A stretch of DNA of 64,000 nucleotides, from assembly GCA_951802425.1 (NCBI GenBank), contig OX637794.1:1736001-1800000 (forward strand), read 5' to 3'. The stretch is from Clavaria fumosa. Lineage: Eukaryota > Basidiomycota > Agaricomycetes > Agaricales > Clavariaceae. This document shows positions 48,577 to 59,204 of the stretch, piece after piece. Each line of letters opens with the position of its first letter. Position 1 is the first letter of the stretch. The notes below the pieces were generated by a model. It worked only from the letters and a program-made list of their open reading frames with translations, was not told where the DNA came from and made no database searches. A program made the translations under genes and the position numbers.

Positions 48577-50301
48577 GCCCGCGAAAGGAACTCTGGTTTG
48601 AGGGGCCAGTCCCCCGGCCGCTCAGAGAAGACCGTGCATCCCTGATCGCTTCGATCACTGCGCGGTCCCGCGAGCGGTCAACGATGTGCGCCCAAACACC
48701 GTCATGGAACGTCGCTGGGGAGAAGGTCCCAGGTCGGGAGACCCACAATGTGCGAATGTGAATATCATATTCTAAGTACAAGGGGAACTTTGGCTTGAAA
48801 TCTACACGGGATTGGATACCGGCAAAATGGGCACGGAAGGCCTCAGAGATCGTCAGGCGGTCCGGGGAGGCCAGATGTCTGGCGACGTAGGTGCAGAAGC
48901 GGGGCCAGGATTCCACCCAGTCCCCCAACGACATTCTTGGTTCGGCAGCAGAGTCAGAGGCCAGTTGAGGCCTCTTTGTGAGTGGACCAGAACCAGAGTA
49001 ATCCACGAACAGAGCAGCCCGACAGGCCTCGTTCGTGAGGGCCGAGAGGGGGATGTGAGAGGTCCAGCCCTCCTCGAGAATCCCGACGATGCCCGGATGG
49101 TCTGCGACCGCATGAGCATCAAGCTGAATTCCAGCCACTCCAGCCGGCAAAACATGGCGGGGCGCGGCCGCAGGCCCTGTTCCAGCCGCCGGAAGACCGA
49201 GAGGAGGGGCTGCGGCTGGCTCTGGATGCGGATCCGCAGAGGGGACACCCGGAGCAGGCAGTCAGATAAACCGAGAGCTTGTAAAGCGTACGCTCTTACC
49301 CATGCGTGGGGGCCCGGTCAGCGGACACTGGGATGCGGCCGGCTCTGGAATCGGATCCGCAGAGGGGACGCCTGGAGTAGGCAGTCAGATAGACCGAGAG
49401 CTCGAAGGCGTACGCTCTTACCCATGCGTGGGGGCCCGGTCAGCGGACACTGGGATGCGGAGGTCGGCGCGTGCGGCGCGCCAGCTCCTGGAGCAGCCAG
49501 GGGGCGCAGCAGGCCCGTCTGCAGGTGGGCTTGTCCGAGGCGTTGGACCGTCAGCCTCATCGCTTCAGCGAAAACCGGATGCCCGAGGACTTGGTCGAGG
49601 GTGAGGGCCGGATCCACCAGCGGGCCGGACCCTTCAATCCCAGACGATGGGCCCGCAGGAGGAGCTTGCGGCAGGCCGGAAGGGGCATGCGGCAGACCTC
49701 CGGGGGGGGCGCGCGGCGGACTCGAGTGCCCGGAGGCCGGCGGCGCAGCACGGCTGGGGCCAACCGCTGGATTCGCCGGAGCGTCCAGACCTGCACGGAT
49801 AGGCGAGGATGACGTCCGCCCAGCCGAAGGGGCAGACGGAGACGCCGGAGCCCGGCGGGGCGAGGCAGAAGGGGGGGCCGCTGCGAAGACAGGCCCCCCA
49901 GGATCCCGGGAAGGGGGCACAGTGGAGGAAGGAGGAGCGGCCGACGGGTCAGGGGGCCCCCCGTCTGCACTGGAAGGGGGATACTCGAGAGCCGGCGGAT
50001 CGAGGCGAGCCCTTTTCCCTCCAGGATCTCTACCTGCCGGGGGTGGTGGAGACCCCGAGGCTGTCCTGGGGCGCCCTAGCAGCCCACCGGGGCCAGGGAG
50101 GGGGCCTGCAGCCGGGCCCAGTAGATGCCGAATATGAGAACGGATTGGCGGAACTCGGATTGGCGGTACCGTCGACCCTCCCCCCTCCGACGGAGGATCA
50201 TCCCTGGGCAGAGGACGGGCAGATGGTTCGGAGTCCTGAAGGGGATGGCCCTGAGGGACGGAGTCACGGGGAGCCGCGGAGCTGCGAGTCGTGATGGCCA
50301 T
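48320..50301 (-). CDS. gag: Ngaro gag-like protein, Pro-rich with zinc knuckles, two short introns
   Basis: Nucleocapsid-like ORF. The start at 50301 (MAITTRSSAAPRDSVPQGHP) opens about 320 Pro/Ala/Ser-rich residues ending TGPPRMG. The frame then needs two phase-1 splices at GTAAGAGCG donors. The first acceptor is CTACTCCAG. The second copy has CTCCGG there, but an AG about 24 nt downstream keeps frame, giving EPAAAPPLGL. The second half (from about 49150) carries LDAHAVADHPGIVGILEEGW, WVESWPRFCTYVARHL and two Cys-rich knuckles: CYVCGGDHLGRSC, then CFRFNGTGGGC-CSFSHVC-CGAPGH. It ends at 48320, overlapping the RT frame by about 257 nt. The splice model is by eye; alternatively there are two ORFs. 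Confidence 0.7.
49217..49460 (-). repeat. 122-bp tandem duplication inside Ngaro gag, each unit holding one intron
   Basis: Two adjacent 122-bp units; for example CCCATGCGTG occurs at 49299 and 49421, and GCAGTCAGAT at 49259 and 49381. Each contains a GTAAGAGCG donor on the minus strand and the pyrimidine-rich TCTGACTGCCT before the acceptor. The unit nearer gag's C-terminus has lost the acceptor AG (CTCCGG). Confidence 0.85.
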
Positions 50302-50555
50302 ATCGCGAAATGATGCAAGGAGAAAGTCTCAAAGTATGGAGGAGGGGGTTGGGTGATGAGACTGGGGGAGGAGAGGGAAAGAGGGCGAGAGCAATGCTTA
50401 AATATGTGCAGAAGAGGGATGTGATGTCATCCGGACTTGTTGGACTTCGAGACGCGATGGATCGCGGACAGCGAACAGGGCTGCACGTGATTGACGAGTC
50501 CTTTCGTTGGCCAAGACATCGTCTTCTTGTCACACTTCTTGTGACCGAACCCTCC
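50301..50555 (-). repeat. Ngaro split direct repeat A1 (5' end of element)
   Basis: 255 bp matching 44415-44669. Shared sequence begins TATCGCGAAATGATGC and ends GACCGAACCCTCC on the plus strand. The gag ATG (50299-50301) starts at its inner edge, so the repeat holds the promoter and leader. Confidence 0.92.
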
Positions 50556-50647
50556 CGTCGTGACTGGCGCCTACAGTACCATAGCTGCAGTACCATAGCT
50601 GCAGTACCATAGCAATGGCCAAAGCCGCTCAGCCATGACCTCAGTTT

Positions 50648-51130
50648 ATGCGTCAATCCTTCAATTCTGCTATCCTCAGCGATCCTGATGGCAAAGATGA
50701 ATCCGTCTTCTATGGGCCATACACTCGGCTTCTCTATACTTTGTTCTCCGTGGATGGTCCTTAGGAAGTTGTGCCCTAGTTCAAAAGTACAGCACTGCAG
50801 GGTGCTCAGGAGAGCATCGACGTTGTCGCAGCCCTACTGGTAGAGGTTAATCGACATCCAGTTTTCTTACAACCTCCCGCCGCTTTTCCTTACGACTCGA
50901 AGCGCGAAGCCGATGTCCAAATGAGACGCCGATTCAGAGATCTCCGACAGATCCTAGCGATCCCCGCCCTTCACGGCATTAGCGCGTTCGGTACTCGCCT
51001 AGCCTTCTACGAATATGATTCAGCGACGCAGCAAATACGGCCAGAGTTTATCCAACCCCACCCTGACCTTCCTGATCCCCAGTGGCCAAGATTTTCATCA
51101 TATGCGCGTTCTCATTCGGTTTGCGGCTTG
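50648..51130 (+). pseudogene. Broken copy of a small agaricomycete protein family of unknown function
   Basis: Reading from the ATG at 50648: SDPDGKDESVFYGPYTRLLY, then TLFSVDGP, TAG, EVVP, TAG, and in the same frame FKSTALQGAQESIDVVAALL, then READVQMRRRFRDLRQILAI and ISAFGTRLAFYEYDSATQQI. From memory this order (YGPYTRLLYTLF... D..V... QMR.RF.DL...ISAFGTRLA.YEY) is typical of a family common in mushroom genomes, without known role. Members I recall have Asp then ExK after the VD block, suggesting a PD-(D/E)xK-like fold; here that ExK is replaced. Two in-frame stops and loss of the C-terminus mark decay. A short intron removing both stops cannot be ruled out. Confidence 0.5.
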
Positions 51131-51433
51131 TTAAAAATAGCCAGAAGCTTGAAAGCGGAGAACAAGGCGACAGGAGTGGGAAAGGGAAGGTGGCGACAGC
51201 CAAAAGTGAGTGAGCGAGTGAATTTGTGAATCTGTGGACAAGATAAGATAACATGGCTCACAACTGCATAAATCTGAACACCGACACAGCCAATCAGATG
51301 AAGCAAACGTAAGCATCATCACCCTTTTAGTGCCGAAAAGGGGTTAGTCCCGACCCCATGTGAGTGAGTGATTTACCAAACTCGCAACATTTTTGCGTTT
51401 TTTCAGCCGCTATATCTCGGTCATTCTACCTTC
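51131..51433. other. Upstream region of threonine aldolase
   Basis: About 300 bp with no recognisable coding content; it holds the promoter and leader of the next gene. Confidence 0.4.
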
Positions 51434-53003
51434 ATGCACATCTTGGTCCGAAGGACGTTTGCAAGATCGTCTATATTTTCGCGTAGCTCTTGTCTGCCTC
51501 GTTATCTCAGCATGGATGCAGCTAGAGCAAAGATTTCAGAAAGCGTCAAGATAGACGTCTTGCCCGATTCTCATGTACTGGATTCAAGTAATGCAACTTG
51601 GTTAAACCGAGTAGCACGGTCCTTCGCCTGTAAGTGCGATCGCTCCTGTCGTGGAGACCAGCCTGAATGCCGTCCAGCGGATACTATTACCGTCCCAACC
51701 AAGGAAATGTATGCGTACGCCGCGCTTGCCTCACTAGGAGACGACGTGTATCACGATCCATCTACTCACGCCCTCGAGGTTCACGTCGCGCAACTCACAG
51801 GCAAAGAAGCTGGTTTGTTCCTCCCCTCAGGTACCATGTCCAATCAGATCGCGCTTCGTTCGCATCTCAAAGGGCCCCCTCACTCTGTCATGTTGGACGC
51901 ACGCTCACACATCTATACTTACGAGGCTGGGGGAACTGCGTTCCATTCTGGAGCAGCCTCAGTCGCTGTATCGCCTGAAAATGGTAAAGTACGTGTCACT
52001 GTGTACTTATGCTGTAAATTGAAATTTCCAGGCCACCATATCACCCTTGCAGATATTGAAGCGAATGTTATTGAAGGCGACGATGTCCATCTGTTTGTCT
52101 TTGCATGTTCTTATTGCCCGCGTCGTCGCCTCTTATCGATTTGGCCCGTTTCAGGGCTCCCACGCGGGTCATCGCTCTCGAGAACACCTTGTACGGTACG
52201 ATCTTCCCGCAAGATGACATCATATCGATCTCTGAGTACGCTCGGAGTCGGGACATTAAACTGCATCTTGACGGCGCGCGTCTTTGGCACGTGGCTGCTG
52301 GGACGGCTACGCCGCTTAAGGACCTGTGCAACCCGTTTGACTCGGTCAGCCTATGCTTCAGCAAAGGGCTAGGTGCGGAGTTGCTGCGGAATTTTTAAGG
52401 TTGCGTGGTGCTGAGCACGGTTGACGGGCAGGTGCACCGATCGGCTCGTGCCTCGTCGGTACGGCCTCGTTCATCCATCGAGCTCGTCGGTTGCGCAAGC
52501 TGTTCGGCGGTGGGATGCGTCAGACCGGTTTCATGGCTGCCTGCGCCGCCTATGCGCTCACGCACCACTTCTCGCGCCTGCCCGCGGTCCACGCCCTCGC
52601 ACGCCGGCTGCAGGCTGGCCTAGGACAGCTCGGTGCCAATATCCTGAGCCCGGCCGAGACATGTATGGTAAGAGTGATTTTTTCCCTCGCAGCCTACACC
52701 TTTTTTGTTGACCCAGGTGGGATTAATACACAGCTGTTCTACGACCCTTCGCCGCTCGGGCTGGGGCTCGCCGAGATCTCAGCACGCGCGAGCGCACTTC
52801 CGGATCCCATCTTTGGCTTGAATAGGGCCCGGCTTGTCCTTCATATCCAGACTTCTGAACGCGCGGTTACTGACTTTCTGCACCTGCTCAAGACGATGGT
52901 GGAGGAGAAGCGACGGGACGGACTGCCTCAGATGTCGACCGAACAGCGACTTAAAGCCAACGGCACACGACAAGCAAGGAGGCAGCTGCGTTCATATGAG
53001 TGA
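51434..53003 (+). CDS. Low-specificity L-threonine aldolase (GLY1-like)
   Basis: PLP enzyme splitting L-threonine or allo-threonine to glycine and acetaldehyde. Spliced core: HVLDSTDTITVPTKEM (intron from about 51588 to 51677), ASLGDDVYHDPSTHALEVHV, AQLTGKEAGLFLPSGTMSNQ, HIYTYEAGGTAFHSGA, TRVIALENTLYGTIFP, the PLP-Asp motif LHLDGARLWHVA, and the Schiff-base lysine in DSVSLCFSKGLGAPIGSCLVG across the next intron. GGGMRQTGFMAACAAYAL and a C-terminal domain follow, ending RRQLRSYE at 53003. Two in-frame starts: ATG 51434 adds 26 residues rich in Arg/Ser (MHILVRRTFARSSIFSRSSC), a probable mitochondrial presequence; ATG 51512 (MDAARAKISE) would be cytosolic. Confidence 0.9.
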
Positions 53004-53376
53004 GAAGCGTCAGAGACCTCTCAGCTGTGGCTTGCCACTCGCTACAATTATTCAGACATATGTAACACAAAGCGTGGATCTACAAAGAAGTGATTAGAAA
53101 GCACCGAAGCGCGGCTGCGTTGGAAGTTCCTGTCATTCCTTCGGAAGGCAACAGTATCTCAGCCGACTGCATTGCGAGATATAGAATCGGTGGAATCACA
53201 CCAGACCCACCTGGCTGCCCGAGCATTGATCTGGGACCAAGAACAGCATCTAAGACCCAAAGGCAAGAACAATGATTGATGTATACCAGACGCTAGTCGA
53301 TTCTAGACATGATATAGGAGCAGTGTGCCATAGCAATGATAGTGCATGGTAGAGAACATGGAGCGACACTAGACAG
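53004..53376. other. Convergent intergenic region between threonine aldolase and PEX6
   Basis: 373 bp holding only the two 3' ends. No ORF, repeat or RNA gene seen. Confidence 0.5.
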
Positions 53377-56300
53377 TTAATTATTCATGCTTTGCACTTG
53401 GTATCTAGAGTAGTATTCGAGTTCTGACTTGCTGATACTAGGCACCAAGTCTTGCAAAGCTAAATCAAAATCCTCCTGGACGATTGACACTTCAATGTCC
53501 TCCGGGGTTGCTAGTTCAGCCAGATAATAATGTGGCGTGATAATGTGTGGATGTTGATCATGCGAAGGCAACTCGTTCATCGTCGCTGGAACACCCTACA
53601 TCAGCCATAGGTAGATTACGAAAAGGCGAAAGGTGGACCTATTTTGGCTTCCACTTCTTTTGCCTTTCGCAGCATGGCGTTGAGCATAGCATCAGAACAC
53701 AAGGCATAGAAGTCAGCGCCGGTATAATGGAAAGGACAGCGTTCTGCAATTTGAGACAGTCGAAGAGTGGGGTCAAGGCGGAACTTCCTGGTCAGAGCCC
53801 GGATGATATTCAGCTGGGCTTCGTGTGTGTTGCTAACACCCAAGTATAGCATTCGGTCGAACCTTCGATTATCATTAGGTCAGATCGTAGGTTGTGACGA
53901 GGTAAGTGCAAGAAACCAACCGCCCCGGACGAAGGAGAGCTGGGTCCAGTAGATCTGGTCTGTTCGTAGCACCTATGACGAAGACATCCGCCCCTTCTTT
54001 GCCCGCAGATATGCCATCCAACTCAGCTAAAAGCTGGCTGACGATGCGGTCCATCACACCACCCGAGTCTCCGTGATTCCCGCGTTTCGGGGCAACTGAG
54101 TCAAGCTCGTCAAAGAAGATAACACAAGGTTTGGCATCCCTTGCACGATGGAACACGCGCCGCACGTTGGCTTCGGATTCGCCAATGTACATGTTCAACA
54201 GTTCTGGCCCTTTTACTGACAAGAAGTTCAAAGAACACGTAGTGGCGACAGCCTTGGCCAACAGAGTTTTACCCGTTCCGGGAGGTCCGTGCAAAAGAAT
54301 GCCTGGCGCAGTGTCACATAAAATTCCTGGAAACGATTCAACTGACTGACCTGATCGTTTTTTCAATCCACCAGTAAATAGTTCCGGATGATCCAAGGGC
54401 AATTGAACTGTGTCCAATATCTCAGACTTGACTTGCGCCAGGCCACCAACATCGTCCCAAGACACGTTCGGGATCTTCGGTGCACCGATGGCTTCCGAAT
54501 AAGAAGAGCGTGCCTTGGCCAAGCCGCGATTGAAATCATCGAGCATCAGCACGACACCAGCCTGAGAAAAATCAAACTGGGTGTAATCGTCGGAGAACCT
54601 AACGGTGAAGCATTGCATTACTGAGACATATAATGCATTAGACAGCCGCAGACTTACGTTGGATTCATGCTACGCTGAAAAGCCGCCAACTTGGTGCGTC
54701 TGACAAGGTCCACGATATCGGATGCAATCAAAGCCGCTGTCTGTGTTGCAAGTGAGCGCACAGAGACATCAGGTGCCACCGCGTGGCCACGTAGCGCGAA
54801 ACGAAGTATTTCGTATCGTTCCATTTCGCTAGGTGCCTTTGGAAAGACGCTGAGCTACGCTTATCAGCGGGATGGGAATAAATTCACAGACCTCGAATCG
54901 TATCTCATGCCTAAAACATGACTGTGCGGTTATCGCCATTCGATCAGGTTCACTTGTAGTTCCGGCAACCACTATGGGATAACCGGATGACATCCACGCT
55001 TGCTGTAGATTTTCTATACAACGGCGTAACATATGGACAGTGGCGGGTTCTAGAAAAGGTCTGTGAGAAACCTGCAGGCTAGTGGCTTGAGCTCGCCGCT
55101 TACCATGTACGTCCTCTGCACCTCGAGTTGTCAACGCATCGACGTGGCGTAGTAGAAGTATGCATGGGGAGGAAGCCGCGGCCTGTTCGAACCGAGCCTG
55201 TAAGGTGCCCTCCATCTTTGCGTCACTTTCACCGAGCAGCTCATAGCAATTGAGCTTGGAAAGCGGGAAATCAGATGCTCCCTCCACTGGTCAAAAGAAA
55301 GAGAAGGAACCTCGAGTAGATGGAAACCAAGCCGTTGCGCGACCAAGCTAGCGACAGTAGCTTTGCCAATGCCCCTTGCACCTATAAGGAGCGTAGAGAG
55401 CCGCAGACCGCACTCTATCGTTCCGTCGACCAGGGTTGCGCGCGTGAAAGCAAGGAATTTCCCGAAGGGGCTGTCGGGAGCCAGGAGAGCAGAAGAGGGC
55501 GGAAGAGAAGAGAAGAGAGCGCTGGGGATATTATTGCCTTGCATATCTCATAAATTTACAGGTTGAGGCAAATAGCGGGGCACTGACCTATTCCAGCGTA
55601 GGCTGTGATATCAGGCACTCGAGAATGGACTATGCCCGCCAGTGTCATTCGGGTGGCCGAGGGGTCCACCCAACATCCAAATTGCTCCGCGTTCTGTTTG
55701 AGTAATTGAGCCCGTGATTGCTTTGACGGCTCGTCGTATTCGAGGTCAGTGACAGCGAAAAATACAATCTGGTTAGGGTGGCGAGGGTCTGCGTAGTCTC
55801 TGGGGAAAGAAGCCTAAGTCCTAGTAGACACAACCTCCGCTGAGAAACAAGGCACACACTTACGATCCCGCATATGAAAATTCATCTGAACTATCCGACA
55901 GGTCGCTGGACGAATCTACGTCGCTCGTAGAGAGCGAAGTGTCTGTATCAACGGCAACGCCAATCAGATCGCCTGTCTTCACGAGGCGCTTTCCTTGAGC
56001 AAAATAGTATTTCAAAGCGTGATAAACGGGCGTCTGGTGCATGCGGTTCATCGAGACAGGCGAAGCGACACGTGCCAGAGTCATGCTTCGAGCAGTCGGC
56101 AGCGGGGGTGGCTGGGAGCCATATGATGATTCGAGTACCAACTCCGTGGACAAAGATATGTCCTTAGATATGTTATAAAATAACAGTGGAGATGCTAGGG
56201 CGACGCCTCTGCCGGCGGCTCGAGTTCAGTGTGGACCATTGGAAGACAATCTGTCCTTACTTTGTCATGACCAGCTCATCCCCAACCATAATACGCACAA

Positions 56301-57327
56301 GGCGTGAGGCTGATTGTTCACGAGAATGAGCAATCAACTGCAAGGCGATCAGCATGCGAAAGCAAATCTTTTCAGTTTTCTCACCCAATCACCGTGCATC
56401 ACGTTGAGTTTGCGGAGATCTGACGTCCGTAGAAAGACCGCAGTGTCGTCTGCCGACTGAGGTCCGGCCAATGACTGAGGTTGGAAACCAACAACAGGAG
56501 AAACATTCAGCGACGGATCGTCGATCTGCGGATGGGCAACGCCGTTGAGCAGAGGGTTGGGGTGAAGCATGGGCCTGGATCGCAAGACAGAGTTCGCTAG
56601 GAAGCTCTCGTCTATCTCTATGCCTTCGGATTCGATGGTAGCGGATTCGCTCGCAGGTGAACCGATGAAGGGATTGGAATCATCTAGAATGACAAGGACC
56701 TTGGTGGACCCGACTCCGAAATACCCTTGTGAGACAGGCTCGGTCATGTCTAGGCGATATTCGAACTGTCGAGGAACATTGGAATCTCCATTCATCGCGA
56801 GCCCGGACGAGTTAAAAGAGTAAACCGAGCCTTGCCGGAGGATACGCTGGTCGTTGGAGAGCCACACGTCAAGGATGGAATCGGGAAGTGAGGCAATGTC
56901 ATATGCTTCCCGCGACATCGCAGTAAGGACCGCCATAGTGAGAAGCGTAGGTTGCACAACTGCCAGCATGGCCGCCGACGAAGACGAAGCAGGACTTGCA
57001 AATATGTGCGGGTGCTGCTGAAGCCACTGGTGGGGAATAGCCAACTCCTCGTCCTACGTAGTAGCAAGATCTATGGGTATGAAATCCCCCCCTCGCACGC
57101 CATAAACCACCCACCTGGTCGTTCCGAATGGCCCAACATATCAAATTGTGTGACGGAAGGTTCATGATATGGCAGGAGGCAATCGAGAGACAGACGCGAT
57201 TGGCACGCGACGCAAAAGCGTCCCATAGCTTTGAGCTGAGGAATGCAATGTCCCCGTCGTGCGAGGCATCGTTAGACGCGGTGAAAGTGACCTGCACGCG
57301 CCGTTCCAAGTCGTAGAGCAGGCTCAT
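53377..57327 (-). CDS. PEX6: Peroxisomal AAA ATPase peroxin-6
   Basis: With PEX1 it forms the hexameric motor that pulls ubiquitinated PEX5 out of the peroxisomal membrane. The large N-terminal region (57327 to about 55600) includes [37 protein letters not shown] and [19 protein letters not shown]. The D1 AAA is degenerate: [20 protein letters not shown] and a weak Walker B ([13 protein letters not shown]). D2 is canonical: [80 protein letters not shown] and [20 protein letters not shown]. Then [20 protein letters not shown] and a C-terminus ending QSMNN at 53377. ATG 57327 is the first in frame; the frame stays open upstream but overlaps GAR1. Confidence 0.92.
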
Positions 57328-57392
57328 CACCAAAGAGAGAGCGTGCCCTCGTGGCTGTGTTACAACTACTACTGGTTCCGCCTTCAACGACC
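57328..57392. promoter_or_regulatory. 65-bp divergent promoter between PEX6 and GAR1
   Basis: The gap between the two assigned start codons is only 65 bp, so regulatory sequence must overlap the 5' ends of one or both genes. Confidence 0.45.
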
Positions 57393-58201
57393 ATGAATCG
57401 CGGTCGGTTTGGTAGCAGAGGCGGTCCGAGAGGCGCAAACCAAGCAGGTATTTGCTGTCTCATACCTCGCCTTTGGTTTCGCTTTAATGTCTGCTATTTA
57501 GGACGTGGACGAGGCTCGGCGCGTGGTGGATTTCAGAGGGACCAGGGACCCCCAGAGTCTGTCCTAGGTCAGCACGTCGACCTCAACAGTTGCGCTTTTA
57601 GTTGATGGAAACCCCGCACAGAGATGGGTGTATTTGTCCATGCAGTTGAAGATGAAATGCTCTGCGCTTCGACTATCTCTGACAAAGTGCCATACTTCAA
57701 CGCGCCCATCTACCTCCAAAACAAATCAGTCATCGGCAAAGTGGACGAAATACTCGGTCCAATAAACGAAGTATATTTCTCAGTTAAAATGGGCGAGGGG
57801 ATGCTAGCGAGCAGCTTCAAGAAAGGAGATAAAGTGTATATTGGTGGAGATAAATTGTTGCCAATCGAACGCTTTCTGCCTAAACCAAAAGTTGCCGGAG
57901 GTGAGAATCATATTATTCTCGCAAACGCGCATTTCCATTGAGTCAATTTCAGGGATTACAAGTATGACACAATCCTATACTCATAATTCCACTTCACTGT
58001 TTGCATCTCTTTTTCATCACAGAGCGAGGCCGTGGTCGTGGTGGCCCTCCAGGTTTTGGGCGTGGTGCTACAGGGAGAGGTTTCCAAAGGGGAGGGGGTC
58101 GGGGTCGGGGTCGGGGAGGATTTAGCAGACCTAGTGGAGGAGCCGGTGGTTATAGGGGAGGATTTGGGAGAGGTCGATCCCGAGGTTTCAGAGGGTCGTA
58201 G
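57393..58201 (+). CDS. GAR1: H/ACA snoRNP protein GAR1
   Basis: Core protein of H/ACA RNPs for pseudouridylation and rRNA processing. RGG domains flank a conserved beta-barrel. The start at 57393 gives [17 protein letters not shown]; after an intron [20 protein letters not shown]. The core follows: [20 protein letters not shown] (M not initiator), [58 protein letters not shown] and FLPKPK. The last exon supplies the C-terminal RGG domain ([20 protein letters not shown]... RSRGFRGS), stop at 58201. Length of about 205 residues and architecture match the yeast and human proteins. Arginine methylation of the RGG tracts is known for the family. Confidence 0.94.
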
Positions 58202-58315
58202 GGTGACATGCTCGTTGGCGTAAAATTGATGCACCTGTGCTCAAGGCGTGATTTGCTTGATTTCTCGAGCCGCCACACCGAGCCTCCCTATGCGCCCCAT
58301 CTGTATTGGTATTGA

Positions 58316-59082
58316 CTAGAAGACAATGTCGATTTGGGAGTCATGCTGTTGAACATAAGAGGCGCTCACTTGATCCACCTCTTGCGTTATCGCAGCTACA
58401 TTGGCGACGATCTGCTGCAATCGGCGTTCACGGTCTTGTATCGCTACGGGGTAGAGTCAGCAACGAGTTTCCCCGGTGGAGTGAGGATCGTGCATACCGT
58501 CGTCCAAATTCATCGTGTCGCCTGAGTTTCCGAGATCCGGAACGATGTCATCATCTGGCACGGCGTTTTGCCGCTCAAAGGCGCGCTCCAGAGACGTCCG
58601 TATCTCCTGTGGTTTTGTGCGTCGCTTGATGGCAACCTGCTGGTCCAGTTTGAGCCTTTGGTCTGCCAACGCCCAAATATTCTTATCCAAGGGTTCGTCA
58701 AATGGTTCAAAGTCTGCGAGACAGAAGTGGTGGGTACAAACGCTCCCAATCCGCGTAAGATAGATTCACCTTCCTCGGTCTCGCCAAGGTCTTCTAGATT
58801 CCGTCCATTGACACGCATGTTTGGTTTCGCTCTGGCAAAGATCTCCGAAAGAAACTGAATATTTTAAGACTTTGAGAATGGCGTGACACATCATATACCT
58901 CTGTATCGCACCTTGTTCATGTACATTGTCACAATGTCTCGACGAACGGATGAGTCCGAGTCAGCGAGACGGGAGGTAACATGTTTCAAGACAGCGTTGG
59001 CGACGTCGTTCTTGACGCGAGCCCAATCCTCCAAGCTGTTAACGGACACCCGTGGGAGGTCGCGATCATCTCGAGTATCCAT
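58316..59082 (-). CDS. MIS14: Kinetochore MIS12-complex subunit MIS14 (NSL1)
   Basis: Subunit of the MIND/MIS12 complex linking inner kinetochore to NDC80. The start at 59082 gives MDTRDDRDLPRVSVNSLEDW, ARVKNDVANAVLKHVTSRLA and VTMYMNKVRYRG. A second exon has FLSEIFARAKPNMRVNGRNL. The third carries the family block EPLDKNIWALADQRLKLDQQ, VAIKRRTKPQEIRTSLERAF and ERQ, resembling the W-(S/A)-L...L-D..VA.KRR motif of Mis14. The C-terminal coiled coil RERRLQQIVANVAAITQEVD ends IDIVF at 58316. About 200 residues, as usual. The family is fast-evolving, so the call rests mainly on the third-exon block. Confidence 0.75.
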
Positions 59083-59204
59083 CGCACAGCGCGGACGCTG
59101 GTCAACATCAGAACGCGTTGAAAATGGAATGTGTCACGTGTTGAAACTACATCCCAAATTATAAGTTAGCAGGTACATAACAAACACTACAGGTCATCAT
59201 CCTC

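Larger units (their letters stand above)
44200..50555 (-). mobile_element. Ngaro-type (DIRS order) tyrosine-recombinase retrotransposon, apparently complete
   Basis: 6.36-kb element on the minus strand. In transcription direction: A1 repeat, gag, RT/RNase H, tyrosine recombinase, then B1-A2-B2. This split-direct-repeat order is diagnostic for Ngaro-like DIRS elements and differs from LTR elements. A copies are 255 bp and B copies 164 bp, seemingly identical by eye, which implies recent insertion. No integrase, protease or target-site duplication is present, as expected for insertion by a tyrosine recombinase. All catalytic residues checked in RT, RNase H and recombinase are intact, so it may be autonomous. 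GC content and codon use are higher and more Pro/Gly-rich than the flanking genes. Confidence 0.92.

Noticed and set aside
48812..50294. Long plus-strand open frames opposite gag (441 and 161 codons)
   Set aside because: Their Gly/Arg/Pro-rich content mirrors the GC-rich gag strand, and no motif is present.
56899..57438. PEX6 frame extended upstream to 57438
   Set aside because: That extension begins with TTG, overlaps GAR1 exon 1, and an ATG at 57327 lies downstream.
58935..58965. ATGAGTCCGAGTCAGCGAGAC ribozyme-like run
   Set aside because: It lies inside the MIS14 coding exon and lacks the rest of a hammerhead.
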